Assembly: GCA_934254675.1 (NCBI GenBank) | Contig: CAKQLP010000008.1 | Span: 1-64,000, forward strand | DNA length: 64,000 nt | Direction: 5' to 3' | Source of the DNA: an uncultured Alphaproteobacteria bacterium | GTDB taxonomy: Bacteria > Pseudomonadota > Alphaproteobacteria > RF32 > CAG-239 | Shown: positions 45,997 through 53,736 of the stretch, piece after piece | How positions within the stretch are numbered: the first letter of the stretch is position 1 | Layout of the letters: every line of letters starts with the position of its first letter | Translations under genes and position numbers: made by a program | The notes under the pieces: model-generated | Seen by the model: only the letters and a program-made list of their open reading frames with translations | Database searches by the model: none | What the model was told of the DNA's origin: nothing

Positions 45997-46368
45997 TTAT
46001 AGTTTTTGTACACTAAAACTATAATCCTCTAAATATATGGGAGTTAATATATCTCTAATCCTTTTTTCAATAGTGTATTTTATTGAAATTGTTACACCAT
46101 TTGTTAAATTTACCTGTGCTTGACAAAGTCTAATATGTTTTTCTTTATCAAAAGAAACTTCAGATATTTTATCTATGGAAGAAATATCAACTCCAGTTTT
46201 AATTAGATGTTGAAAGGTACCATTTTGTTCAAAATTATTAAATAAATTATTTTTACTATTTTCTGAAAGACATTGTTCAGGAACTAAAAGTTCTTGCTTT
46301 TCATAATACATCATTGTTATCAAATAAATACATAGTACAGAAACAATACCTAAAAAAAATCTTAGCAT
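45997..46368 (-). CDS. small single-pass membrane protein
   Basis: The 123-residue protein has one N-terminal membrane helix (FFLGIVSVLCIYLITMMYY) and a periplasmic part with two cysteines (EQCLSEN, RLCQAQV). I start it at 46368, after AAGGAGAGTGAA; a longer frame to 46437 overlaps the previous gene and adds an unlikely stretch. Part of the SPFH/zinc-ribbon operon. No known family. Confidence 0.6.
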   Translation of the reverse strand: MLRFFLGIVSVLCIYLITMMYYEKQELLVPEQCLSENSKNNLFNNFEQNGTFQHLIKTGVDISSIDKISEVSFDKEKHIRLCQAQVNLTNGVTISIKYTIEKRIRDILTPIYLEDYSFSVQKL

Positions 46369-46378
46369 TTCACTCTCC

Positions 46379-46876
46379 TTATTTATTTTGTTTAAGAGGG
46401 GTACCACAAAATTCGCAATAGCAAACTTCACCAACAATAACTGTATTTAAGGCACTGCAATTCGGACATTTGATGGTCGTTTTTTCTTTATTTTTTTCAA
46501 TATTCTCTATATGCTCTGCTAATCTTGCTTTTTCATTATTTTCTATTTTTAGCTTTAGTTCTTGCATTTCCTCTTTATATTTCTCCAATTCAGAGTTTTT
46601 GCTTACATTGATGTTTTCTACGGTTTTTAATATCATCTCTAAAGATTTTACTTCTTCATTCTTTTCTTCATTCTTTTCTATTTTGGGTTTTAAAAAATGA
46701 TAGGCTGTTTTTCTAATTAAAAATCCTGGAAGTACTAATATAATGTATATACCTAATGCAAACGAAAAACTTTCGAAACTTTGATCATATGCAATGGCGC
46801 AAATATCTAAAATAATACCCAAATATAGTAAAATACTACCAAATAAACCCACTAATTTTAATATAAATTCTATCAT
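46379..46876 (-). CDS. two-helix membrane protein with coiled coil and C-terminal zinc ribbon
   Basis: The 165-residue protein has two membrane helices (LVGLFGSILLYLGIILDICA and FALGIYIILVLPGFLI), a charged coiled coil (about 75-135), and a zinc ribbon with CPNCSALNT and CEFCGTPLKQ. Zinc ribbons fused to membrane helices also occur in Bacillus YdjG. In this operon it probably meets the SPFH protein at the membrane; that is inferred. Confidence 0.65.
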   Translation of the reverse strand: MIEFILKLVGLFGSILLYLGIILDICAIAYDQSFESFSFALGIYIILVLPGFLIRKTAYHFLKPKIEKNEEKNEEVKSLEMILKTVENINVSKNSELEKYKEEMQELKLKIENNEKARLAEHIENIEKNKEKTTIKCPNCSALNTVIVGEVCYCEFCGTPLKQNK

Positions 46877-46907
46877 TTTATTTATCTTTATTTATAAACA
46901 CTATATA

Positions 46908-47603
46908 CTAAATATTTCCTTTTTTTGATAAACTTATAGCTATGCTTTTCTGAGCAATTAAGCTGTTAAGATTTACTAATGCTTCTTTAATTATCTTGTC
47001 AGAAGTATCTGAATTTTTCATTACTTCGATTTCAATAACAGAAATTGTTTTGTTAATCTCAGAATCTCCCCAAACAGGAGATGAGACATCGGAAAAACGC
47101 AAATCTTCACTAAGTTTATTCAATGTTGGGCGATAAGCTAAACATTTATCAATTGTGGCTAATTTATCAAGTCGTTCAATTATTGCCGTTACATTATTCA
47201 AATTAGACATTGTTTTTTGGTTGGATTTATATATGCTTTTACTTGCTGTTAAAAATACTACGATTGCTGTAAATAAAAGAGTATTTATGATAACCTCTGT
47301 ATTTATAAATGAGGTATTCTCATTTTTGTAAAATAGGATAAATATAATCGCAACAACTATATTGATAAACGTATATGCAGAGAGCAATAAATAAAGAGCC
47401 ACTCTAGTAATAATCTGTTCAGTTTTTTGTGAAATATATTCAGCCCAAAGTAATCCACTAAAAAATATAATTTCAGATCCAAGTATAGTGTAATATGCCC
47501 ATTTTGTTAATCCTGACCAATCATCAATACCCATTTCAGACAAGATAATTGTTGCAATAAAAGTGACAATTCCACAAATTGATATTGCATTGAATCTATT
47601 CAT
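46908..47603 (-). CDS. four-helix membrane protein of unknown function
   Basis: The 231-residue protein has four membrane helices in the first 125 residues (ISICGIVTFIATIILS through IINTLLFTAIVVFLTAS) and a cytoplasmic helical tail. I recognise no family. It lies between the SPFH gene and the coiled-coil zinc-ribbon gene, 12 and 31 bases away, in one operon. Confidence 0.6.
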   Translation of the reverse strand: MNRFNAISICGIVTFIATIILSEMGIDDWSGLTKWAYYTILGSEIIFFSGLLWAEYISQKTEQIITRVALYLLLSAYTFINIVVAIIFILFYKNENTSFINTEVIINTLLFTAIVVFLTASKSIYKSNQKTMSNLNNVTAIIERLDKLATIDKCLAYRPTLNKLSEDLRFSDVSSPVWGDSEINKTISVIEIEVMKNSDTSDKIIKEALVNLNSLIAQKSIAISLSKKGNI

Positions 47604-47615
47604 AATATTAACTCC

Positions 47616-48698
47616 TTATAATTTTTCACCACACTCAGGACAAAACTTATCAGTATTTTTAATTTGAGCATTGCATTTAGGACACTTCAATTTGCTTACA
47701 ATAGAAGTATTTTGTTTATTCTCAGTATCAAAACCGCAATTACTACAAAATCTTTGTGTTTGCAGAATACGAGCATGGCAATTAGGACATTCTTTTGTGT
47801 TTGTTTCAGAAGAAGCTATTTTTATCTCTTTTGCAATACTACCAAAAACATCTCCGAGCCCAGAGCCGACGCCAACACCCATTCCTAGTCCCATTCCTGC
47901 TCCCATAAGTGATGCAGAAGAAGAATTAGGATTTTTAGCAGCACCCTCAAGTGCGTCAAAAGAACGCTCCTGCTGATAATTGTATCCTATGATGTTCATT
48001 TCTGCTCGTTTAGCAAGTGCTTTTTTTAATGTTTCGACTCCTATATCATCTTCTGGAACATTAATATCATTTACATAAAATGAAACGAGTTCAACTCCGT
48101 AATCATCCATAATTGGATATATAGCTTCTTTTAATTTTTTAGATAATTCATCCATATAATTATTGATTTCTAAAAAACTAATTTTTTCTTTTATAAAATA
48201 TGAGGAGATAACATCTTTTACTTTTGTTATATAAATACCTTTAAAGTAATTACTAATTTTAACCTTATCAAATGTTGGCAATGCAGCAACTAGTTTAATA
48301 AAAAATTTTTTAGAATTACTTATGCGCATACTAAATATTCCATTTGCACGAACAGGTATAAATATACCATGTGTAGGGTCTTGTATTTGAATAGGAGATG
48401 ATGTTCCCCATTTTATATCAAGATTATATCCTTTATTTATATACCAAATCTCTGCAGTAAAAGGGCTTTTTCTACCAAACGGTAGATTGATTAGCTTTTT
48501 AAGAAATGGAATGTTTGCTGTTTCAAGTGTGTGACGACCACTACCAAATATATCTAGTACTTTTCCGCTTTTTACTAGGATGGCTTCTTGCGATTCATTT
48601 ACAATGAGCTGTGTCCATGAACCAAGTTCTTCATTTGGATATTTCCACGCAAAAACATCAGGATCACCGTTATACTTAACAACATCCACTATTGCCAT
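47616..48698 (-). CDS. SPFH-domain protein with two C-terminal zinc ribbons (YdjI-like)
   Basis: The 360-residue protein opens with VDVVKYNGDPDVFAWKYP and QLIVNESQEAILVKSGK, the start of the YdjI or 'virion core protein' subfamily of SPFH. A glycine-rich linker (GAGMGLGMGVGVGSGLGDVF) leads to two zinc ribbons: CPNCHARI...CSNCG and CPKCNAQI...CPECG. In Bacillus, YdjI with YdjG and YdjH recruits PspA to the membrane under stress. I start it at 48698 because GAGGGATAAA lies just ahead. It is the centre of the seven-gene operon. Confidence 0.85.
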   Translation of the reverse strand: MAIVDVVKYNGDPDVFAWKYPNEELGSWTQLIVNESQEAILVKSGKVLDIFGSGRHTLETANIPFLKKLINLPFGRKSPFTAEIWYINKGYNLDIKWGTSSPIQIQDPTHGIFIPVRANGIFSMRISNSKKFFIKLVAALPTFDKVKISNYFKGIYITKVKDVISSYFIKEKISFLEINNYMDELSKKLKEAIYPIMDDYGVELVSFYVNDINVPEDDIGVETLKKALAKRAEMNIIGYNYQQERSFDALEGAAKNPNSSSASLMGAGMGLGMGVGVGSGLGDVFGSIAKEIKIASSETNTKECPNCHARILQTQRFCSNCGFDTENKQNTSIVSKLKCPKCNAQIKNTDKFCPECGEKL

Positions 48699-48734
48699 TT
48701 TATCCCTCATAATCTATTTTACAAAATATAAAAA

Positions 48735-48950
48735 TTATTTGATTTCCCATTTTTTCCCACAATTTTGGCATGTAGCCCAGGTCTCAATGATATGTTTTTC
48801 TTTTCGTTTTCTAATAAGCATCCATAAAACCCACAATCCACCAGTGATACATAGCATTAATAAATTCCATATAAAACTACGGCTTTTACTAACAACCATA
48901 CTCTGAGTGTTTATAACTACGTTTGAAGATTTACATTTTTTACATATCAT
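48735..48950 (-). CDS. small zinc-ribbon membrane protein
   Basis: The 71-residue protein has CKKC near the start and CQNCGKKW near the end around one membrane helix (FIWNLLMLCITGGLWVLWML), so four cysteines could bind one zinc. Its gene lies 36 bases upstream of the SPFH gene. The end WATCQNCGKKWEIK resembles zinc-ribbon tails of YdjG-type proteins. Confidence 0.65.
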   Translation of the reverse strand: MICKKCKSSNVVINTQSMVVSKSRSFIWNLLMLCITGGLWVLWMLIRKRKEKHIIETWATCQNCGKKWEIK

Positions 48951-48987
48951 GTTTGAAACCTTTATATATGCTATTTAACTTACTTAA

Positions 48988-49500
48988 CTATTCTGCATTA
49001 TTGATGTTTATATCAGTTAACTCAAACTTAAATTCAGGTTCTTCCAAACTGCCTCTTGTGGTCATACTTCGCTCATAGAAACCAGTTTTTCCTGGGGCTG
49101 GAGTTAAATTTCCTGAAAATATTACTTTTTGCCCCTCATTTAAATTTGCGATTTTTCCGACTATAGGATCTTCTATATTTGTATAAATTGTAAAAATAAT
49201 TTTAGGAGCTATTTCTATATCAAAATATACAGTATCACCAGTTGCGGATATATATTTTACTTTTCCGCTCCAATTTGACACATCTCCATTAAAGTTTAAT
49301 TCATTAAATTCTTTAGTTCTTTTTTTAAATAACAATCTAACCTGTAAATCGTTATTAGCTGTAGAAACAGAATCTCTATATTTTGTGGCGATATTTACAA
49401 AGTTTTTCTGCATATCGTTCTCAAAATCTTCTGCTGCATTAGTATTAAAACTGATTATGACTGATAAAATAGCCGATATCATAATTAATTTTAGTTTCAT
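48988..49500 (-). CDS. secreted OB-fold-like protein
   Basis: The 170-residue protein has a signal peptide (MKLKLIMISAILSVIISFNTNA) and a beta-rich mature domain (SGKVKYISATGDTVYFDIE, then GQKVIFSGNLTPAPGK), as in the tRNA_anti-like/OB-fold secreted family. I start it at 49500, preceded by AGGGAGAAAT. It is the first gene of the leftward operon. Its periplasmic placement suggests the operon's products face both sides of the inner membrane. Confidence 0.6.
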   Translation of the reverse strand: MKLKLIMISAILSVIISFNTNAAEDFENDMQKNFVNIATKYRDSVSTANNDLQVRLLFKKRTKEFNELNFNGDVSNWSGKVKYISATGDTVYFDIEIAPKIIFTIYTNIEDPIVGKIANLNEGQKVIFSGNLTPAPGKTGFYERSMTTRGSLEEPEFKFELTDININNAE

Positions 49501-49749
49501 ATTTCTCCCTTTCATAACAGTACAAATTTAATACGGTTGTATATTGGCACAAACCAACGTTTTTGCTCACTATGCAAAATAGATGATTCTAAAGAGCTTT
49601 ATCAACAATGCTGATTGCCTTGAAAGTGTTTGTTTTCCTACATTTCAATAGAGTTGGATTAAAAAATTCAAAACAAGTAAAAAACTGGTTGATTTTAACG
49701 TTCTATTAAATTGAGCAGTTTTAATAAAACTTTTAATGGAGAAAATATA

Positions 49750-50358
49750 ATGACTACAATAGGTTACATCAGAGTTAGTTCCAATAAACAGACGCTGGAG
49801 CATCAGCGTTTTGAAATAGAGAACTTTGCCGCAAAAGAGCATATAAAAATTGATAGCTGGATTGAAGAAAAAATATCGTCGCGCAAGGCTTTAGAAAAGC
49901 GTAAACTAAATGAATTGCTGAAAAACATGAAAGAAAATGATGTACTGATTACCTGTGAAATATCTCGTTTAGGACGTTCTTTGCTTGAAGTTATGAAAAT
50001 TTTGGAAACTTGCCTGAACAAAAATTGTCAGGTCTGGACAATTAAAGAAAACTACCGCTTAGGCAATGATATTCAAAGCAAAGTATTGGCTTTTGCCTTT
50101 GGTCTAGCAGCCGAAATAGAGCGCAATTTAATCTCTCAGCGTACGAAATCCAGCTTGGCAAACATCAAAGCCAGCGGGAAAAAACTCGGTCGTCCGTTTA
50201 CATCAGAATCCAAAAAACTCAAGCTAAGCAAAAACGCCAAAAAATTTAAGGAATTGTTTGACAAGGGATTGTCAAAATCTCAGCTTGCCAAAACATTTGG
50301 AGTCAGCCGCAACACTGTCAGGCATTTTATAGACCGGATGATACTGTCTGTTACTTAA
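49750..50358 (+). CDS. Mpi-like serine invertase/resolvase
   Basis: The 202-residue protein starts TIGYIRVSSNKQTLEHQRF with the catalytic Ser, then SRLGRSLLEVMKILE, VWTIKENYRLGNDIQS and AFAFGLAAEIERNLISQR. These blocks match the Mpi 'master DNA invertase' family of Bacteroides more closely than Tn3 resolvases. The C-terminal helix-turn-helix reads LSKSQLAKTFGVSRNTVRHF. I start it at 49750, after ATGGAGAAAATATA. In Bacteroides Mpi flips promoters; whether this one does so here is unknown. The GC-richer codon use than nearby genes hints at separate origin. Confidence 0.85.
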   Translation: MTTIGYIRVSSNKQTLEHQRFEIENFAAKEHIKIDSWIEEKISSRKALEKRKLNELLKNMKENDVLITCEISRLGRSLLEVMKILETCLNKNCQVWTIKENYRLGNDIQSKVLAFAFGLAAEIERNLISQRTKSSLANIKASGKKLGRPFTSESKKLKLSKNAKKFKELFDKGLSKSQLAKTFGVSRNTVRHFIDRMILSVT

Positions 50359-50512
50359 TATGATAAAATTCTAGTGGATTTGCTAAAAGTTACAACTTTG
50401 CTATTTATAAAGGGCTAGTCGTATGTAACTGGCTGTAATAATATGTTTTGTTTAGTAATTACTTTTACTTCATATATGGATAGAATACACTAGGAAGCCA
50501 ATATTGATATAG

Positions 50513-51217
50513 CTAATATTCCCCAAAAACATCTTTAGTAAATAAAGTTTGTTCCACCTGTTTTTTGACATATTCATCCATAGCTTTTCGACATATAAGA
50601 TTATGGTATTCAATATCTACAGAAGGATGTTTTGCTTTGAAGATAAAAAATAAGAAGTATAAAAGGGTTTTAAACTCTCTGATCGTCTGTTTCTTTATAG
50701 TAATATGCAAATGGTAATATGTATCATCTTCTTTACAAAGATTGATTTCTATTTGTGGTAGGGTTGAAGTATCAATAAGTCTATGTCTATTTTGCGGATT
50801 AATATACCATTGAGCCTTTTTGAATGAAATTTTTGTAAGGCAAAGTATATCATTTATTATTCTATGATTGTTGTACGGTGGTGTTATCGTGATTTCAAAA
50901 TCATACACTTCATTTAATGAAGCATCCATAATATAATAACTGCAATGGTTATGAAATTTTTTTGTATTCCAAAACTGTAACTGCTCATCTTTGGTTAATC
51001 TAGTAACGGATTCGTTAATAGATTGTTTTGCCTTTGTGCATATAGGACTGTTTGATTTACAGCTATTAAGTCCCTGAGCTCGTTCTAGTTTATCATTGTA
51101 TGAATAAGTTATATGTGTTGTTGGAGATGTAAGCTCTCCTATAGTCTGATGATGAAAAGACTCTTGTTCATCCTTTATCCGAATGGCTAGGTTTAGACGT
51201 TCTTGCTTAGTAAGCAT
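50513..51217 (-). CDS. protein of unknown function
   Basis: The 234-residue protein has no signal peptide or membrane helix. It is rich in His, Tyr and Cys (FHNHCSYYIMD, SCKSNSPICTK) and has alternating beta strands (DFEITITPP, YYHLHITIKKQ). I recognise no family. CTGGAGAACATAT gives a good ribosome binding site. It is the last gene before the right attachment site and reads toward the invertase gene. Confidence 0.55.
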   Translation of the reverse strand: MLTKQERLNLAIRIKDEQESFHHQTIGELTSPTTHITYSYNDKLERAQGLNSCKSNSPICTKAKQSINESVTRLTKDEQLQFWNTKKFHNHCSYYIMDASLNEVYDFEITITPPYNNHRIINDILCLTKISFKKAQWYINPQNRHRLIDTSTLPQIEINLCKEDDTYYHLHITIKKQTIREFKTLLYFLFFIFKAKHPSVDIEYHNLICRKAMDEYVKKQVEQTLFTKDVFGEY

Positions 51218-51621
51218 ATATGTTCTCCAGTATAGTTAAAGAGTATATTAAACCCTATAGTATGCACATTTGCCGATACTATCCTTAGTCGTGAAGGGGA
51301 CTTGCCAACTGCTTCATGGTTTATAGAACTGTTGAAAAAATTTCTTTGGTAAATTTTATTTGCTTTTTTATAGAATGTGTAGAAGCAAAGCAGTTATATA
51401 GATAACTCTTTAAGAAAAACTAAGAGTTTTGCTAATGATGACATATTGATAACCTAACTTGTGCTGCAAGATGTTGTAATAAGACAAATACAAATTGACT
51501 TTTTACTAATTTTTTGATACAAGTGCAGCATAGTTTAAGTGTGATACAAACTGTGCTACATTTGACAAAAGTATAGATATGTTAAAATATAAAATGCTGT
51601 AAAATCAATTAGATAGCTAAA

Positions 51622-51644
51622 AAGCGGGCCGGAACCGCCCGCTT
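51622..51644. repeat. palindrome overlapping attR
   Basis: AAGCGGGC (51622-51629) and GCCCGCTT (51637-51644) form an 8-bp hairpin whose right arm lies in the attachment repeat. The tRNA copy has no matching arm, so this arm comes from the element side. Confidence 0.6.
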
Positions 51645-51652
51645 GTACCATT
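51635..51652 (+). repeat. attachment site, right (attR)
   Basis: CCGCCCGCTTGTACCATT, identical to the last 16 bases of tRNA-Arg plus two. Only this fragment of the tRNA is present, as expected for the distal junction. The stop codon of the next resident gene follows 3 bases later. Confidence 0.85.
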
Positions 51653-51655
51653 GGT

Positions 51656-52192
51656 CTATTTCAGCTTTTGTATAATTTTTTCAACTTCAACTTTGCCTTT
51701 GTCATTTAAGTTTTCTGCTGTAAATTTATTCTTTCTGGCAAATTCAGAAGCTTCAATAATAATGTTTTCACATATTTTTTTATCTAAGATATCATTCACA
51801 ACCAATTCATAACGGAAAATATGTTTGCCGGAATCAAACGCCGCATAAGTTTCATCGTCTATCCCCTGTCCATATTTAACCACACCTAGACCTAAAAAAT
51901 AATTAACCATAGCCGAAGCTGTTTCAGGTTTGGAAACAGACATGGCGCCAACAGAAAACGCTGTGCAAAAATAATATTTCTGTACTTCATTCAGCTGTTC
52001 AAAAGCCTTTTCAAAGTTTGCCGGCTCTCCATTGATGTTTTCCCATAATTCCGACGAAACATCCATTTCAGCTGAGGATTCTTGAATAACTTTTTCCGTT
52101 TGTTTATTTGTTTGCTTTTCTTCTGACTTTTTATTATCGCAAGCACATATCAAAAAAGCCAAACATCCTAATAAAACAATCACTTTTTTCAT
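51656..52192 (-). CDS. lipoprotein of unknown function
   Basis: The 178-residue protein has a lipoprotein signal peptide: MKKVIVLLGCLAFLICAC, where the last C is the probable lipidated residue, followed by DNKKSEEKQ. The mature part is helical with FEKAFEQLNEVQKYYFCTAF and a cysteine near DKKICENIIIEA. I recognise no family. The +2 Asp would keep it in the inner membrane by the E. coli rule. The gene ends directly at the element's right junction and belongs to the backbone. Confidence 0.7.
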   Translation of the reverse strand: MKKVIVLLGCLAFLICACDNKKSEEKQTNKQTEKVIQESSAEMDVSSELWENINGEPANFEKAFEQLNEVQKYYFCTAFSVGAMSVSKPETASAMVNYFLGLGVVKYGQGIDDETYAAFDSGKHIFRYELVVNDILDKKICENIIIEASEFARKNKFTAENLNDKGKVEVEKIIQKLK

Positions 52193-52255
52193 TATTCATC
52201 TCCTTAAAAATATATTATATCATTAGCCCAAAAACTCTAATATATCGTTAAAATT

Positions 52256-52286
52256 AAAACACCACCTTAATTTAAGGTGGTGTTTT
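52256..52286. terminator. bidirectional intrinsic terminator
   Basis: AAAACACCACCTTAA and TTAAGGTGGTGTTTT form a near-perfect 15-bp hairpin. It ends the leftward gene at 52290. Confidence 0.75.
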
Positions 52287-52289
52287 AAT

Positions 52290-52874
52290 TCAATCATACA
52301 GCTTTACCTTGAAAGCATACATACCCAAAAGCATGTTATAACATTCAAACGGGCTCTCATCCATATCCAAGGCGAAAGCCTTCACCTTAGCAAGAAGATG
52401 AGCGGGAATCTGAGACAGAACGTCTTTCAACAGAAGAGATGGTGTTCGATAATACAGCTCTGTTTCTGAGCCCAGACTGTAAATCGTAATTTCCTCCAAC
52501 AAGCCAACACTGTCGACATCTGCTTTTTCCGTTGTTACACTCTTTGGAATTGTTTTACAAAGAGCCAACAAATCATCGGAAAGTTCTACACCCTTAAAGC
52601 GGCAAAATTTTGACTTATTAAAGTCCGGATCTGCTTCATTCAAAACAAATCGAGAAACCGCCGTTTTTTGTGGGTAGAAAACCTGCTTTTGAGCGACAAG
52701 ACCTAAAAATTGGATACCTTTACGCTCTAAAAGTTCGTTTTCAGGTATTTCTTGAGACATCAGCACTGTTTGATAAATGCTGATGTACTTTGCGGCAAGA
52801 GCCATGTCCACACCGAGTACTTCCAAACGCTTAGAAAAGATCTGAATCTTGTTCTGCAACTTGATGCTGTCCAT
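52290..52874 (-). CDS. protein of unknown function
   Basis: The 194-residue protein is cytoplasmic and helical (IQIFSKRLEVLGVDMALAAKY near the start as two blocks, SLLLKDVLSQIPAHLLAKVKAF near the end). I recognise no family. It has its own terminator. Codon use fits the backbone. A start with no strong ribosome binding site (ATTATGGACAGC) leaves the first few residues uncertain. Confidence 0.55.
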   Translation of the reverse strand: MDSIKLQNKIQIFSKRLEVLGVDMALAAKYISIYQTVLMSQEIPENELLERKGIQFLGLVAQKQVFYPQKTAVSRFVLNEADPDFNKSKFCRFKGVELSDDLLALCKTIPKSVTTEKADVDSVGLLEEITIYSLGSETELYYRTPSLLLKDVLSQIPAHLLAKVKAFALDMDESPFECYNMLLGMYAFKVKLYD

Positions 52875-53074
52875 AATAAGAAAAATTAAAATTTATAAAA
52901 TAATTAAAAACTAATATAGTAAATAACACCTTTTTATAAATTTGTCAATAATTTTGACAAATTTATTTTTTCTAAATTATCCATTTTTCTTTTTTTTACA
53001 TAAATCCTTAAGAACATTTTAACCAGTCATTGCTATAAATATAACAAATTTTAATCTTAAAAGAGGAAAGAAAG

Positions 53075-53271
53075 ATGAAAAATAAGCTTAGCAAAGGTCT
53101 CTCTCTCTCTCTGTAAATCCTAAACATTCGATTTCAGAGCGTTTTAAAGCTTCTACACGTGGTTTTTGCCATTTTTTAAAAAAATTTGAGTCGGCTTCTC
53201 GAAGCTGTCATTATCAGGACACGTCCGATAATGACGGCTTAAGGGCTGTTTTGCATGGATTCTCGGAATAA
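53075..53271 (+). pseudogene. short frame interrupted at a (CT)7 tract
   Basis: AAGAGGAAAGAAAG gives a fine ribosome binding site for the ATG at 53075. As read, translation stops after 13 residues (KNKLSKGLSLSL). Loss of one CT unit, or gain of two, would join the start to a second frame of 52 codons (SVNPKHSISERFKASTRGF onward) ending at 53271. The tract sits where slippage would switch it. The second half runs into a REP-like palindrome, so it may not be a real protein. I cannot tell a phase-variable gene from a decayed one. Confidence 0.4.
53099..53112 (+). repeat. (CT)7 microsatellite
   Basis: Seven CT units lie 24 bases after an ATG with a good ribosome binding site. Dinucleotide tracts in this position are known contingency loci in Gram-negative bacteria. 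Confidence 0.8.
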
Positions 53272-53334
53272 ATCCGAGAATGACATTCGAAAGGTGGTTA
53301 AAAATGACGTTTGAAAGGTGGTTGAAAATGACGT
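53207..53334. repeat. cluster of REP-like palindromes and direct repeats
   Basis: GTCATTATC (53207-53215) pairs with GATAATGAC (53227-53235); ATTCTCGGA (53259-53267) with TCCGAGAAT (53273-53281). Then two units of GAAAGGTGGTT(A/G)AAAATGACG follow in tandem (about 53288-53333). The GTCAT/ATGAC ends recur with the element at 10622-10677. Confidence 0.6.
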
Positions 53335-53685
53335 GTAAAGTGCGCCTAAGAATAACGTTTGAAACGCGTCCGCTAATGCCCGTACATAAAAAATTCTTAT
53401 ACATATTTCTAACTCCGTTTATTGTTTCATAAAACAAAACCCGCTCAAAGCGGGCGGATGTTAGCAAACCGTATATCATCAAACGGCTCGGCTTATTCAG
53501 CACATAGCCTTATTCAGTCGACATCCGTCCACAGACAGAAATCGGCATATAAAATTAAAGTCGTTTATGCGTAACGACTGATGATAAAAGGGTTGCTACG
53601 CCCTAAAAACGCTATTGCATTTTCATTTTTATATTATTGGGAAAATTAGAATTTGTAAACAACTTATTTTATCACACCAAAATTA

Positions 53686-53719
53686 AAAACACGGAGCAAG
53701 CTATCCTGCCCCGTGTTTT
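53686..53719 (-). terminator. intrinsic terminator of adhE
   Basis: On the minus strand AAAACACGG and CCGTGTTTT pair around a GC-rich loop and are followed by T. Confidence 0.75.
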
Positions 53720-53736
53720 GCCTTATAAACAACAAA

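Larger units (their letters stand above)
41419..51652. mobile_element. 10.2-kb integrative element in tRNA-Arg
   Basis: The element is bounded by an 18-bp direct repeat, one copy being the 3' end of tRNA-Arg(CCT). Directly inside the left end is a tyrosine integrase, followed by an excisionase-like gene, as in tRNA-integrating islands. It carries no recognisable conjugation, capsid or replication genes, so it is probably mobilised by other means or is a satellite. Cargo is a DUF3800-RNA unit, a resolvase, a seven-gene membrane operon, an invertase-like recombinase and an unknown gene. The AT-rich codon use of the integrase differs from rnhB next door. Confidence 0.85.
51218..51655. other. right end of the element without a gene
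   Basis: No open frame with a start and ribosome binding site is seen. The stretch has the palindrome at 51622-51644 and the right attachment site at 51635-51652. AT-rich sequence resembling integrase-binding arms may be present, but I can see no clear repeats. Confidence 0.45.
52875..53736. other. 860-base gap with repeats and a broken reading frame
   Basis: The gap has a (CT)7 tract inside a start-proximal frame (53075), REP-like palindromes and two 23-base tandem units (53207-53334), and the adhE terminator. An open frame on the minus strand (53153-53503) reads across these repeats and is not a gene. Nothing else is recognised. Confidence 0.6.

Noticed and set aside
49500..49750. Search for an invertible promoter flanked by inverted repeats next to the Mpi-like gene
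   Set aside because: No pair of inverted repeats longer than about 8 bases was found by eye; only a small TTAATAAAACTTTTAA-type hairpin.
53153..53503. 116-codon minus-strand frame
   Set aside because: It reads through REP-like palindromes and tandem repeats (NVILR, NVIFNHLS repeated), which produce open frames without coding function.
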